From JBDSKH01 sp050245915 (lineage in GTDB: Bacteria; Actinomycetota; Actinomycetes; Actinomycetales; Microbacteriaceae): a stretch of DNA of 64,000 nucleotides. Positions 15,919 to 24,743 of this stretch are shown here, one piece after another. Location of the stretch: positions 62,001 to 126,000 of the forward strand of contig JBFWWZ010000002.1 of NCBI GenBank assembly GCA_050245915.1, written 5' to 3'. Position 1 is the first letter of the stretch; every line of letters begins with the position of its first letter. The notes below the pieces were generated by a model. It made no database searches. It was not told the DNA's origin and saw only the letters and a program-made list of their open reading frames with translations. A program made the translations under genes and the position numbers.

Positions 15919-16057
15919 TGTCGGGGCCCATGTCGCCTTCGTTTACGACGAGGTTCAGGTTTGGAGCGCGATCGTTTCTGGAGGGCCCGGATAGCTACGC
16001 CCACCGAGCGCTCAAGCGAACTTGGCGACGAAAAATCGGCGGCATTGCAACCAACGC
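15919..16057. other. Intergenic region left of the sugar operon
   Basis: Together with its flanks this makes a 333-base gap between the ArsR gene and the SIS gene. Apart from the att-like remnant on the left and the promoter and operator on the right, nothing recognisable was found. Base composition is lower in GC than the genes to the left. Confidence 0.5.
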
Positions 16058-16087
16058 TTGCAGTCAAACTCAGACAAGCAGTACGGT
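16058..16087 (+). promoter_or_regulatory. Probable promoter of the fructosamine operon
   Basis: TTGCAG (16058-16063), an 18-base spacer and TACGGT (16082-16087) form a plausible housekeeping promoter, with a start near 16094. The palindromic operator lies just downstream, well placed for repression. Confidence 0.5.
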
Positions 16088-16102
16088 TGACTGATATCGC
16101 CC

Positions 16103-16121
16103 GCAGTTGTCCGACAACTGC
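16103..16121. promoter_or_regulatory. Palindromic operator upstream of the SIS deglycase gene
   Basis: GCAGTTGT-CCG-ACAACTGC is a perfect palindrome with 8-bp arms. Its core is TTGTC-C-GACAA, and the same core TTGTC-N-GACAA recurs at 17984-17994. The GntR/UTRA regulator at 24015 is the likely binder, by location. Confidence 0.6.
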
Positions 16122-16144
16122 GTTCCATTCCACGTGAGGACGTA

Positions 16145-17158
16145 ATGTTCAACTTTGACGAGCCGCGTTTCGTAGCTATTCAGACTCAGGCTGTGCACGC
16201 CGGTATCGCGCTGCGCGAAACAGTCGCCGACTTTGTGCACAGCGGCGCCACTAACGTCTACTTCCTTGGGGCTGGTGGTGCCGGTGTCCTGATGCAGCCC
16301 GCTGCGCAGTTGATCCAGCGGCTCAGCAGCTTCCCCGCACAGGTGGTTCACGCGGCGGAGATCATTGCGACGGACGCCGTGCCCCTGGGCGTCGGCTCCA
16401 TCGTCGTGATTCCGTCCCTGTCGGGAACCACCTCGGAGGCGCTCGATGTCCTCCGCTTCGCGCAGCAGAAGGGCGCGAAGGTGATCACCCTCACCGGGCA
16501 TGCCGACTCCCCTGTCGCTCAGGCGGCCGACCATAACGTGACCGTCTTCGCCGAAGACGACACGTCATCCGAGTCCTTCTACTTGCAGTCGCTGTTGCTG
16601 GCCCTCGCACTCCTGGAGGCCGTCGGCGACTACCAGCACTACGACCGCGTTGCTGCCGAGTTGCAGACGCTTCCCGACTCGCTGCTTGAGGCGAAGCGCG
16701 CGTTCGAATCGCGCGCTCCAGAGTTTGCTGCGGCGCTCCAGGCTCATGATTTCCACATCATCAGCGGCGCGGGTTCGACGTGGCCCGAGGCCTGGTACTA
16801 CGGGACATGCATCCTTGAGGAGATGCAATGGATCAAGACTCGACCTATCCACGCCGCAGACTTCTTCCACGGCACCCTGGAGTTGGTAGAGGAGAACACA
16901 AGCGTTCTCCTGTTCAAGGGCGAGGACGATGCGCGCCCCCTGGTTGAGCGGATCGAGGCATGGGCGCCCACGGTCTCGCGGGAGGTGCGCACTCTCGATG
17001 CTGCGGATGCGGAGCTGCCCGGCGTGAGTTCCGACACGCGCGCGTTGATCTCCCCGGTGGTGATCTCGACGCTTCTCGAGCGCGTGAGCGCGCACCTCGA
17101 GGAGCTCACGCAGCATCCGCTCACCACCCGTCGCTACTACCGCCAGGTCGCGTACTGA
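16145..17158 (+). CDS. FrlB/FraB-like SIS-domain sugar-amine 6-phosphate deglycase
   Basis: The 337-residue protein has two SIS domains. The first includes VYFLGAGGAG (38-47) and the phosphosugar loop IPSLSGTTSEAL (89-100); the second starts near HIISGAGSTWPEAW (204-217). In the fructose-asparagine 6-phosphate deglycase FraB the catalytic Glu and His are 16 residues apart; here E226 and H242 (ILEEMQW and FFHG) have the same spacing. It probably splits a fructosamine 6-phosphate into glucose 6-phosphate and a free amine or amino acid. A ketose/aldose isomerase role is the alternative. The start is ATG 16145 with GAGGA upstream. First gene of the operon. Confidence 0.75.
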   Translation: MFNFDEPRFVAIQTQAVHAGIALRETVADFVHSGATNVYFLGAGGAGVLMQPAAQLIQRLSSFPAQVVHAAEIIATDAVPLGVGSIVVIPSLSGTTSEALDVLRFAQQKGAKVITLTGHADSPVAQAADHNVTVFAEDDTSSESFYLQSLLLALALLEAVGDYQHYDRVAAELQTLPDSLLEAKRAFESRAPEFAAALQAHDFHIISGAGSTWPEAWYYGTCILEEMQWIKTRPIHAADFFHGTLELVEENTSVLLFKGEDDARPLVERIEAWAPTVSREVRTLDAADAELPGVSSDTRALISPVVISTLLERVSAHLEELTQHPLTTRRYYRQVAY

Positions 17159-17161
17159 GCG

Positions 17162-18010
17162 ATGGCATCGACCACCTTCGCCGTCGTTGGCGACAACACC
17201 ATCGACCGCTACGTCGGGCACGAAGAGCAGGACTTCGTGGGCGGAAACGCGGTTAATGTGGCTGCGCAGCTCGCACTCTCGGGCGAGTCCGTGCGGTACT
17301 ACGGTGCTGTCGGTGACGATGCGGATGGTGACTACATCCGCGAAGGACTGAGATCCGCGGGCGTGGACGTCGATGGCTTGGTGGTCCTCCCAGGTTCTAC
17401 GGCCGTCACCCGCATTCGGGTCGATGCGAACGGAGAGCGTGCATTCGAGCATGAGGACTTCGGTGTAACCGCCCACTACTCGCCCTCGCCCGAGCAACTC
17501 CGAGAGATCGCGAGCGCCGCGTGGGTGCAGCTGGGTATGTTGCCTCGTGCTCACCGGGTTCGCTCGGCGATAAAGGGAGTCCGAATCGGACAGGACTGCG
17601 CCGTCTCCGCCGGCTTCAGCGGTCTGTACGTGGCCTTCGGCTCCGTCGGAGCGGACGGTGACGCGGCGGCCTTTGCGCGTCGCTCGCGCAAGGGGGGCTC
17701 AATGATCTCGGTGGTGACGCGAGGTTCGGCCGGGGCTGTCGCCTTCCCGCGCATTGGCGAGCCGATCGCTGTGTCTGCGGCTCCCGCTCGCATCGTCGAC
17801 ACGACCGGGGCCGGCGACAGTTTCATCGCGGGTTTCATCAGCGTGGCCGCGCAGAGCGGCGACCTTCTCGAAGCGCTGAACGCGGGGAGTCGCTTCGCGG
17901 CTGCGACCTGCGCCCACCGAGGGGGCTTCCCCCAGGAGCCCCACCCTGCGGCGGCCCGCTCAGATGCGGCCTCTAGCCTACGGTTGTCTGACAAGCACAA
18001 TTCAAACTGA
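17162..18010 (+). CDS. PfkB-family kinase, FrlD-like (fructosamine 6-kinase candidate)
   Basis: The 282-residue protein has the ribokinase fold: an N-terminal VVGDNTIDRY, substrate loop FVGGNAVNVA, and the catalytic DTTGAGDSF near residue 217. FrlD makes fructoselysine 6-phosphate, the substrate of FrlB, and the two genes are neighbours in Frl clusters. Here they are three bases apart. The exact sugar amine cannot be told from sequence. The final 20 or so residues (after EPHP) look unrelated to the family and may be a shifted C-terminus. The operator-like palindrome at 17984 lies within the 3' end. Confidence 0.75.
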   Translation: MASTTFAVVGDNTIDRYVGHEEQDFVGGNAVNVAAQLALSGESVRYYGAVGDDADGDYIREGLRSAGVDVDGLVVLPGSTAVTRIRVDANGERAFEHEDFGVTAHYSPSPEQLREIASAAWVQLGMLPRAHRVRSAIKGVRIGQDCAVSAGFSGLYVAFGSVGADGDAAAFARRSRKGGSMISVVTRGSAGAVAFPRIGEPIAVSAAPARIVDTTGAGDSFIAGFISVAAQSGDLLEALNAGSRFAAATCAHRGGFPQEPHPAAARSDAASSLRLSDKHNSN

Positions 18011-18031
18011 TCTATCCGCCGGTTGTCTGTC
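17984..18031. promoter_or_regulatory. Second operator-like palindrome plus half-site
   Basis: TTGTC-T-GACAA at 17984-17994 has the same core as the operator at 16103. A half-site with the same flank (GGTTGTCTG) recurs at 18021-18029. A possible -10 TAGCCT precedes at 17975-17980. These would allow separate control of the genes from 18047 onward. Confidence 0.45.
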
Positions 18032-18046
18032 TTAGCGAGGGAACGT

Positions 18047-19432
18047 ATGTCGAAAGTTGCCACAGTCGGAGTCCTCGACGAACGCGGTCTGGGCCGCGTG
18101 TCTGAACCCGTGAGGGTGCCTCTCAGCTGGGTGGGGCTCGAGCCCGATGCGGCTGTCGGGCTCGTCGCTATCGACGCCACCGGCTCTCGTCATACCACTC
18201 AAGTCGTGGGCGACACCGTCCTCTTCCTTGCTGACATCCCCGCAGGAGATCGGCTCAACACCTTCGACCTCGCCGTGGAGGACGCGCCTGGGGGGCACGC
18301 AGCTTCCGAGGACGCTGCCACGATCCGGCAGTCAGAGCCGTTACAGAGCGATGGGTTTCGGCGATTCGACACGGGCGCGTTTGAAATCGAGTTGTGCACC
18401 GGAAAAGCGAACGGACGGACTAACGGCAAATGGGGGATCCGGTTCTTCCGGCCCGCTGGCCGCGCTGAAAGCCTCATCAAGGACTACTCCAACTCGATGG
18501 GGGGTGTGTTCGGGCCGTACTTCACCCCCGAGAACGGCCTCATCAACCCGCCAGAGCACGCGATCGCGAATGCGACGGTCGTCGACGAGGGACCGCTGTT
18601 CGCGCACTACAGGTTCGACGTGAACGTCCCGTCCGGGCTGGACCCGCAGCTCGACGGGTCACAGATCCACATCGACTGGCGATTCTACGCGGGCACGCCC
18701 TGGTTCGAGCGGACCTACCGCATCTCTGACTACAGCACGACGATCGATCGCATGCCGGCATCGAACACGATGACGGTCGGAGATGAGTTCGAAAGCGGGC
18801 AGGGACGTGTCCTCTTCGACGGCTTCAGTGCCTCGAGGTCGACAGTCTTCCGCGCCGGTGATCCCTATTCGCTCGTGCTCATACAGGCGGTCCAGGACGC
18901 GCTGAACTCGATCGGCGGGGACGCCTCGCCTGTGATCGAGGAGTACCGCCAAGCCATGGCTGGCGGCGTCGAGAATGAGAGTTACGACTTCTACTGGAAG
19001 GTGCTGTGCTCGCTGGAGCCGTATCTGTCCGACGAGACGCGTACGCGGGTCTTGGACGAGATCGTGAACGCCTCGCACGAAGCAGTACGACGCGATCTCA
19101 TCGAGGCCCCCCTTCTCGAGCAGGACGTTGCTGAGGTTCGCGTTCACCCACAGGAGACGATCTTCGTGCGCGACGCTGACAAGACCGCGATGATCGACTC
19201 GGCGACCGGGGACACCGTCGTCTGGCACACGTCCCAGGTCGTGCGCCGCTACCAGATCGTTCAGCGTCCCCAATCCGGCTGGGTCAACTGGGGAACAAAC
19301 GGAGAGAACGAATTTCCGGAGTTGCCTTCGGGCTCGACGATTCGACTGGCATTCGGTCGTTTCGATGACTGGAAACAGCAGGCAGACCGACTGGCCACGT
19401 CTGTGCGTGTCGAACTCATGGAGCGGGAGTGA
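18047..19432 (+). CDS. Unrecognised 461-residue protein in the fructosamine operon
   Basis: I do not recognise the family with confidence. The protein is soluble, with no signal peptide or membrane helix. Early and middle parts look strand-rich (HIDWRFYAGTPWFERTYRI around residue 200, VGDEFESGQGRVLFDGFS), reminiscent of beta-sandwich carbohydrate enzymes such as mutarotase-like or exo-rhamnogalacturonan-lyase-like proteins. The part around 275-360 looks helical. The start is ATG 18047 with the strong site GAGGGAA. It sits between the kinase and the transporter and overlaps the next gene by four bases, so it very likely acts on the imported sugar compound. Deglycosylation or epimerisation of the substrate are possible roles. 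Confidence 0.7.
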   Translation: MSKVATVGVLDERGLGRVSEPVRVPLSWVGLEPDAAVGLVAIDATGSRHTTQVVGDTVLFLADIPAGDRLNTFDLAVEDAPGGHAASEDAATIRQSEPLQSDGFRRFDTGAFEIELCTGKANGRTNGKWGIRFFRPAGRAESLIKDYSNSMGGVFGPYFTPENGLINPPEHAIANATVVDEGPLFAHYRFDVNVPSGLDPQLDGSQIHIDWRFYAGTPWFERTYRISDYSTTIDRMPASNTMTVGDEFESGQGRVLFDGFSASRSTVFRAGDPYSLVLIQAVQDALNSIGGDASPVIEEYRQAMAGGVENESYDFYWKVLCSLEPYLSDETRTRVLDEIVNASHEAVRRDLIEAPLLEQDVAEVRVHPQETIFVRDADKTAMIDSATGDTVVWHTSQVVRRYQIVQRPQSGWVNWGTNGENEFPELPSGSTIRLAFGRFDDWKQQADRLATSVRVELMERE

Positions 19433-20364
19433 CCGCCGCCCCAGTGTCCGCAAGGAGGGTTCGTGCGGGCTCCTCCGGGATCAAGGAACGTAGCGCGGAC
19501 GGTGCCCTCCCCACCCTCCTGATGGCTCCCGCCATCACGTTCCTCATGCTCGTCACCTTGCCCCCCTTCCTTTTCGCGGTCGGGGCCAGCCTCACCAACT
19601 GGAAGTTGAACTCGGGCCGGCCGGTCGAGTTCGTCGGTCTCGACAACTACCGCGAACTGCTCCACGAGCCGGGGTTCGCCGCGATCGTCGGCAACACTGC
19701 CATCTACACCGCTACCGCGGTCGGCCTGACCTTCGTCCTCGGGTTCGGCATCGCGCTCCTCCTCAAGCGGGTGACCGCCGGCAAGAACCTGTATCAGACG
19801 TTGCTGCTGCTGCCGATGGTCAGCACCCCGCTCGTCATCGCGCTCGTCTTCCGTTACATGTACAACAGCAACTACGGCGTCATCACCTGGGCGTTGTCGC
19901 TCGTCGGTATCAAAGACATCTCCCTGCTGGGCGATCCGGCGACGGCGATGGCGGCAGTTCTGCTCGTCGAAGTCTGGCAATGGACGCCGTTCGCGACTCT
20001 GGTGCTCCTTGCCGGGCTCGAAGGAGTCCCCCGACGGCCGTACGAGGCGGCCGCCGTCGACGGAGCTTCGGCGTGGCAGGCGTTCCGGATGGTGACGCTT
20101 CCCCACATGAAGGGGGTGATCGCCGTGGTCCTCCTCATCCGATTCATGGACTCGTTCCGAGCGTTCGATCTGGTCTACATCATGACGACCGGTGGCCCCG
20201 GAACTCAGACGGAGACTCTGATCTTGAGTGCGTGGCGCAGTTCCTTCTTGTACTTCGACCTCGGCCGAGGAGCGGCCCTCTCGATCGTGATGCTGTACGT
20301 GGTGGTTTTGACCAGCTGGATCTTCATGCGCTCGATCAGCGCTCGGAAGGAGCGTGTCAAGTGA
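19429..20364 (+). CDS. Carbohydrate ABC transporter permease, MalF type
   Basis: The 311-residue protein has six predicted membrane helices and the inner-membrane permease EAA loop EAAAVDGASAWQAFRMVTLP (about 204-223), which couples to the ATPase. It pairs with the next gene as the membrane pore of a CUT1-type sugar importer. The GTG start overlaps the upstream stop (GTGA). Confidence 0.9.
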   Translation: MTAAPVSARRVRAGSSGIKERSADGALPTLLMAPAITFLMLVTLPPFLFAVGASLTNWKLNSGRPVEFVGLDNYRELLHEPGFAAIVGNTAIYTATAVGLTFVLGFGIALLLKRVTAGKNLYQTLLLLPMVSTPLVIALVFRYMYNSNYGVITWALSLVGIKDISLLGDPATAMAAVLLVEVWQWTPFATLVLLAGLEGVPRRPYEAAAVDGASAWQAFRMVTLPHMKGVIAVVLLIRFMDSFRAFDLVYIMTTGGPGTQTETLILSAWRSSFLYFDLGRGAALSIVMLYVVVLTSWIFMRSISARKERVK

Positions 20365-21203
20365 CCGCGCTAAAGGGGCATTCATCGAAGCGGAACAGCG
20401 TGACTGCTGTGATCGTGCACACCGTATTGATCGCGTGCACGCTCGCCGCGGTCTTCCCGCTCTTCTGGGTCGTTCGTACGTCGCTCGGGACCCGTGCGGA
20501 TTCGATCTCGGTGCCGCCCAAACTGTGGTTCGTACCGACGCTCGACAATTACCTGGAGGTACTGGGAGGGCCCTTCCCTCAATTCCTGCTTCACAGCCTG
20601 GTCATCGTCGCGGCGACGGTGGTGGTCACCATGGTGCTGGGCGTCTTGGCCGGATACAGCATGGCCAGATTCGAGCGCAAGTCGCACGAAGGGTGGTTCT
20701 TCTACCTGATAACGACGCGCATGGGTCCGCCTGTGGTATTCGCCCTTCCCTACTACGTCGCGTACCAGGCCATTGGGATCTATGACAGCTTCCTCGGCTT
20801 GATCATCATCTACGCGGCCATCAACACAGCTCTCGCGGCATGGATGAGTCGGAGCTTCTTCCAGGACCTGCCGGCGAGCTTGGAGGAGGCCGCGATGATC
20901 GAGGGGTTGTCGCGAATAGGCGCCTTCGTGAGGGTTACCCTCCCTCTCGCTCGTTCGGGACTGACCGCGACGGCGACCTTTGTGTTCATCATGGCGTGGA
21001 ACGAGTTCTTCTATGCGTCGGTGCTGACGCAGCGAGCGGCGCGGACATTCACCACGCAGCTCCCGACGTTCATCTCTTTCTCAAGAATCCACTGGGAGGA
21101 GATGGCTGCTGCGGCGACGCTCGGCATGCTCCCGGTGATCATCTTCGCAATCCTCGTGCGCAAGCAATTGATTCGGGGCTTCACTTTCGGACAGGTGGGT
21201 TGA
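20361..21203 (+). CDS. Carbohydrate ABC transporter permease, MalG type
   Basis: The 280-residue protein has six predicted membrane helices and the EAA loop EEAAMIEGLSRIGAFVRVTL (about 175-194). It forms the second half of the CUT1 pore. The start is GTG 20361, with AGGAG eight bases upstream, overlapping the MalF-type gene by four bases. Confidence 0.9.
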   Translation: MTALKGHSSKRNSVTAVIVHTVLIACTLAAVFPLFWVVRTSLGTRADSISVPPKLWFVPTLDNYLEVLGGPFPQFLLHSLVIVAATVVVTMVLGVLAGYSMARFERKSHEGWFFYLITTRMGPPVVFALPYYVAYQAIGIYDSFLGLIIIYAAINTALAAWMSRSFFQDLPASLEEAAMIEGLSRIGAFVRVTLPLARSGLTATATFVFIMAWNEFFYASVLTQRAARTFTTQLPTFISFSRIHWEEMAAAATLGMLPVIIFAILVRKQLIRGFTFGQVG

Positions 21204-21208
21204 CCAGC

Positions 21209-22324
21209 GTGGCTACAGAAACATCGAACACCGAGAACCGTACGGGCGCGGTGCCGGTCGAGCTGAAGGGTCTCGGCAAGTACTACGGCGGCAACCGGGT
21301 GGTGAGGGACTTGAGCATGCACATCGCTCCCGGCGAACTCATAGTGCTCCTCGGCCCCTCCGGCAGCGGCAAGACGACCACACTCCGGATGCTGGCGGGG
21401 CTGGAGCGCCCGGAAGAGGGCGACATCATCATCGACGGAGAGCGGGTGAACGAGCTTGCGCCGAAGAACAGAGGGATCGCGATGGTCTTCCAGGACTACG
21501 CGCTCTATCCCCAACTGTCGGTGTACGACAACATCGCCTTTCCTCTTCGAGTGTCGAAGGTTCCCAAGGCGGAGATCGATGCACGGGTACGGGCAGCCGC
21601 TGAACTCGTGTCAATCGGCGCGCTGATCGATCGTCGCCCCAACGAGGTGAGCGGTGGGGAGAGGCAGCGGATCGCTCTTGCCCGGGCTTTCGTCCGAGAA
21701 CCCAAGATCTTCCTCCTCGACGAACCCTTGGCCAACCTTGATGCGAAACTCCGGGTTCAGATGAGGGCCGAGCTCAAGCTGCTCCACCAACGTCTCGGCG
21801 TGACGACCATCTGTGTCTCCCACGACCAGCTCGACGCGATGACGCTCGGCACCCGGATCGCCATCATGAACCTCGGCGAACTCCGGCAGTTCGACACGCC
21901 CGCCGAGGTCTATAACCGTCCTGCCGACATCTTCGTCGCGGGATTCCTGGGCACTCCCCCTATCAACTTCCTGCAGGCGCGAGCGCAGAAGGCTCGCTTG
22001 CGGTTCGACGTCGAGGAGGGCGCTGCGAACACCCAGCCACTCGTCACGCGGCGGCCCGTAGCGCCAGGGACCGACCTTGTGGTCGGTATCCGAGCCGAGG
22101 ACCTGCGCGTATGCGACCCTAGCGACGAGTGGGCCATCCGCGGAACGGCGATTCTCATCGAGCCGATCGGGTCGGACACATTCATCCACGTGCAGATCGA
22201 TGCGCACAACAAGGTCGTCGTCCGGGTCGACCCGGACACACCCCTAGAGGTTGGCGCGTCCCTCACCTTGGCGGCTCGCAAGATGCACGTATTCGACGCT
22301 GCGACCACTCTCAGGATCGAGTGA
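21209..22324 (+). CDS. Sugar ABC transporter ATPase, MalK/MsmK type
   Basis: The 371-residue protein has an ATPase domain (Walker A GPSGSGKTT, Q-loop FQDYALYPQL, signature VSGGERQR, Walker B IFLLDEPL, H-loop VSHDQ) and a C-terminal TOBE/regulatory domain. CUT1 ATPases of this type drive di- and oligosaccharide uptake. The start is either GTG 21209 or TTG 21200, the latter overlapping the upstream stop as TTGA. Having its own ATPase makes this importer self-contained. Confidence 0.92.
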   Translation: MATETSNTENRTGAVPVELKGLGKYYGGNRVVRDLSMHIAPGELIVLLGPSGSGKTTTLRMLAGLERPEEGDIIIDGERVNELAPKNRGIAMVFQDYALYPQLSVYDNIAFPLRVSKVPKAEIDARVRAAAELVSIGALIDRRPNEVSGGERQRIALARAFVREPKIFLLDEPLANLDAKLRVQMRAELKLLHQRLGVTTICVSHDQLDAMTLGTRIAIMNLGELRQFDTPAEVYNRPADIFVAGFLGTPPINFLQARAQKARLRFDVEEGAANTQPLVTRRPVAPGTDLVVGIRAEDLRVCDPSDEWAIRGTAILIEPIGSDTFIHVQIDAHNKVVVRVDPDTPLEVGASLTLAARKMHVFDAATTLRIE

Positions 22325-22476
22325 GCATGGTCGTCGCCCTCGTCGTGTGGGTAGCACTCAGCGCGGTGTTGTGGATAAAGAACAACCGCTGGTGGGTACT
22401 CTCCACCCCCGATCTCATCACGGTAAGCGTATTCATTCTGATCGGACTCTCTCTCGCCGCCCTAGCGGTGACGTGA
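22321..22476 (+). CDS. Small two-helix membrane protein in the sugar ABC operon
   Basis: The 51-residue protein (49 if ATG 22327 is used) is almost wholly two hydrophobic helices, VVALVVWVALSAVLWI and VSVFILIGLSLAALAV, joined by a short basic loop with KNNRWW. The GTG start overlaps the ATPase stop (GTGA). Its place between ATPase and binding protein suggests an accessory subunit of the importer. No characterised homologue is known to me. Confidence 0.65.
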   Translation: MSMVVALVVWVALSAVLWIKNNRWWVLSTPDLITVSVFILIGLSLAALAVT

Positions 22477-22511
22477 GAGCGATCGAAGCACCACTCAAAG
22501 AAAGGGAAAAC

Positions 22512-23885
22512 ATGAACAAAATGCATCGTTCTGCAGCGTCGCGAGCGTCAGCACTGGGCGTCGTGCTCGCTAGTGCAATCGTGCTAGGCGGATGTACAGC
22601 TCAAGGCTCGGGCGGAGGCGACTCCGACGACCCGCTTCAGCAGTACGCGGGCACGACCCTGCGCGTCGCGGCGGAGGATAACGATTCGACGACCACCATC
22701 ATGCAGCTGCTGCCAGAGTTCGAGGAGGAGACCGGCATCACCGTCGAGATGGAGGTCCTCGACGAGACATCGCTGAGGCAGAAGCTTGTACTGGACTTCA
22801 CCTCCGGCTCCGGCGCCTATGACGTCGGCGAGCTGCAGTACTGGTTCGTGCCTGAGTTCGCGAAGGCCGGGCACCTGGAGCCCCTCGAGCCGCTGCTCGC
22901 CAAGACGGCTGTCGACCAATGGCTCGACATCGACGACTTCCCTGGCAGCACTCTGGAGTCCATGAAGTTCGACGGCGAGCTCTACGGACTTCCGGTCCGG
23001 CTCATCGCCGGCATGTTGTACTACCGCGATGACCTCATCGACTCTCGACCGAAAACCGTCGACGACGTCATGGACGTGGTGCGCGACTCCGCGGGCGATT
23101 TCGAGGATGCGGGGGCAGTCGGCTGGACTGGCCGCGGCAACCGTGATTTCAGTTCCTTTGGATCATTCGGCGGGTGGGCCGCAGCCTACGGCGCTCGACT
23201 GTTCGACGACGAACTCCACCCGACTCTCACGTCGGATCCGGCCTGGAAGCAAGCTCTCTCGGATTGGATCGAGCTCATGCGTGACAACTCGGCTCCCGGC
23301 GCGGGCAACATGTCCTGGTACGAGGCCTATCAGCAGTTCCAAAGCGGGGGTGCCGCGTTGATGTTCGAGACCAGCGACTACGGTGCGCTGTTCGAAGATC
23401 CCGCGGAGTCTGCCGTTGTCGGCAAGGTGGGATACGCCCCCCCGCCGGCGGGCCCGAGCGGAGCAACGGCGCAGTGGTTCTTCGCTGGCGGCTACGCCAT
23501 CAATGCAGACATCTCCGAGGACCAGAAGGCTGCCGCATCGCTGTTCGTGCAGTGGCGTTCTTCGAAGGATGTCTTCGCGAAAGAGCTGAAGGTCGATGAT
23601 GCCCCGCGCTTCACGATTCCGAGCACCACCGTCCTTGAGTCCCAGGAATTCGAAGATGCGGCGAAGGCCGCGGGTCTTGAGGAGTACGTCTTGGCTCAGC
23701 GCGAAGCGTTCCTGGCGATGGACCCGTCGTACTGGCCGCTGATTCCCGAGTTCATCGAGGTGGCGTCGGCGTTTGCGGCGAACGTCTCAGCCGCCATCGC
23801 CGGCCAGATGAGCGTGGATCAAGCTCTCGAAGACTCGAATTCGGCCATCGAAGCAATCATGAAAGACGCCGGATACTACAGTTAG
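22512..23885 (+). CDS. Sugar ABC transporter solute-binding lipoprotein
   Basis: The 457-residue protein has a lipoprotein signal (lipobox LGGC, Cys near 26), a Gly/Ser/Asp-rich linker, and a family 1 extracellular solute-binding fold: FEEETGITVEMEVLDE, YYRDDLIDSRPKTVDDVMDV, and a C-terminal IPEFIEVASAFAANVS. It should capture the substrate outside the cell for the MalFGK-type importer. The start is ATG 22512, preceded by AAAGGGAA. Last gene before a hairpin. Confidence 0.9.
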   Translation: MNKMHRSAASRASALGVVLASAIVLGGCTAQGSGGGDSDDPLQQYAGTTLRVAAEDNDSTTTIMQLLPEFEEETGITVEMEVLDETSLRQKLVLDFTSGSGAYDVGELQYWFVPEFAKAGHLEPLEPLLAKTAVDQWLDIDDFPGSTLESMKFDGELYGLPVRLIAGMLYYRDDLIDSRPKTVDDVMDVVRDSAGDFEDAGAVGWTGRGNRDFSSFGSFGGWAAAYGARLFDDELHPTLTSDPAWKQALSDWIELMRDNSAPGAGNMSWYEAYQQFQSGGAALMFETSDYGALFEDPAESAVVGKVGYAPPPAGPSGATAQWFFAGGYAINADISEDQKAAASLFVQWRSSKDVFAKELKVDDAPRFTIPSTTVLESQEFEDAAKAAGLEEYVLAQREAFLAMDPSYWPLIPEFIEVASAFAANVSAAIAGQMSVDQALEDSNSAIEAIMKDAGYYS

Positions 23886-23898
23886 TTCTTATTTCCGG

Positions 23899-23934
23899 GC
23901 TGCCGGTCACCGACCTATACAGGTGGCCGGCAGC
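23899..23934 (+). terminator. Hairpin after the sugar operon
   Basis: GCTGCCGGTCACC (23899-23911) pairs with GGTGGCCGGCAGC (23922-23934), a 13-bp stem with one T-G wobble and a ten-base loop. No T tract follows, as is common for actinobacterial hairpin terminators. Confidence 0.6.
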
Positions 23935-24014
23935 ACCGCGGATGAAGTGAGGGGTTTGGCCCCGATGAACGTTGCTCATCGACAGCATCGCTATGCCGCC
24001 GGCCGGAGGTGGAA

Positions 24015-24743
24015 ATGATCCCGCCGGCGAAGAGCACCATGGCGAATCGGCTGCAGGCTGAGCTGCTGCGGCTGATCGCTGAACTGGGCCTCAAGCCCGG
24101 AGACAAGTTGCCGACGGAAGCCGAGCTGGCGGCCCATTTCTCGGTGGGGCGGTCGACCACCCGTGAAGCTCTCAAGTACCTGGAAGAGCAGGGGCTGGTC
24201 CATGCTGTACGCGGTCAGGGACGCTTTCTCTCCGCTGTGGGCTCGTTGAGCATCGAGCGGCCCGTCACTCGGTACGAGAGCACGACCGAGATGCTCGAGA
24301 GCCTTGGATATCGCGTCACTAGCGCTGTTCTCCAGGTGGAGGAGTCGGTGGCAGGACCGCGGCAAGCCGTCGCGCTCGACATCACCGAGGGCAGCCCCGT
24401 CATCCGGCTGACCAGGATGAGATACGGGGACGACAAGCCGATGGTGTTCAGCATCTGCGTGATGCCGCGCAACGTCCTCCCGGGCCCGATCGAACATCGC
24501 GATTGGGGGACGCCGCTGAACGCAGCGCTTGAGGCTCACGGGCAACGAATCGCCTCGTCGGCTGCACGAATCACCGCCGTGAATCTCCCAGAGAGCCTAG
24601 AAACCCGGTTCAAGCTCGCGGGGCTGGGCCCATGGTTGCTGGCTGAGGAGACATGCATCAGCGAGAGCGGCCTACGAGTTCTCTACGCGGAGGATTATCA
24701 CCGCGGTAGCGAGATCGGTTTCAACGTTCTTCGACGGCGGTGA
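24015..24743 (+). CDS. GntR-family transcriptional regulator, HutC/UTRA type
   Basis: The 242-residue protein has an N-terminal winged helix (KLPTEAELAAHFSVGRSTTREALKYL, split here by its helix-turn-helix core VGRSTTREAL) and a C-terminal UTRA ligand-binding domain (SPVIRLTRMRY, RNVLPGP). FrlR of Bacillus, which controls fructosamine genes, is of this type. It probably senses a phosphorylated intermediate and represses the upstream operon through TTGTC-N-GACAA sites. The start is ATG 24015 with GGAGG six bases upstream; GTG 24009 overlaps that site and is less likely. Confidence 0.88.
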   Translation: MIPPAKSTMANRLQAELLRLIAELGLKPGDKLPTEAELAAHFSVGRSTTREALKYLEEQGLVHAVRGQGRFLSAVGSLSIERPVTRYESTTEMLESLGYRVTSAVLQVEESVAGPRQAVALDITEGSPVIRLTRMRYGDDKPMVFSICVMPRNVLPGPIEHRDWGTPLNAALEAHGQRIASSAARITAVNLPESLETRFKLAGLGPWLLAEETCISESGLRVLYAEDYHRGSEIGFNVLRRR

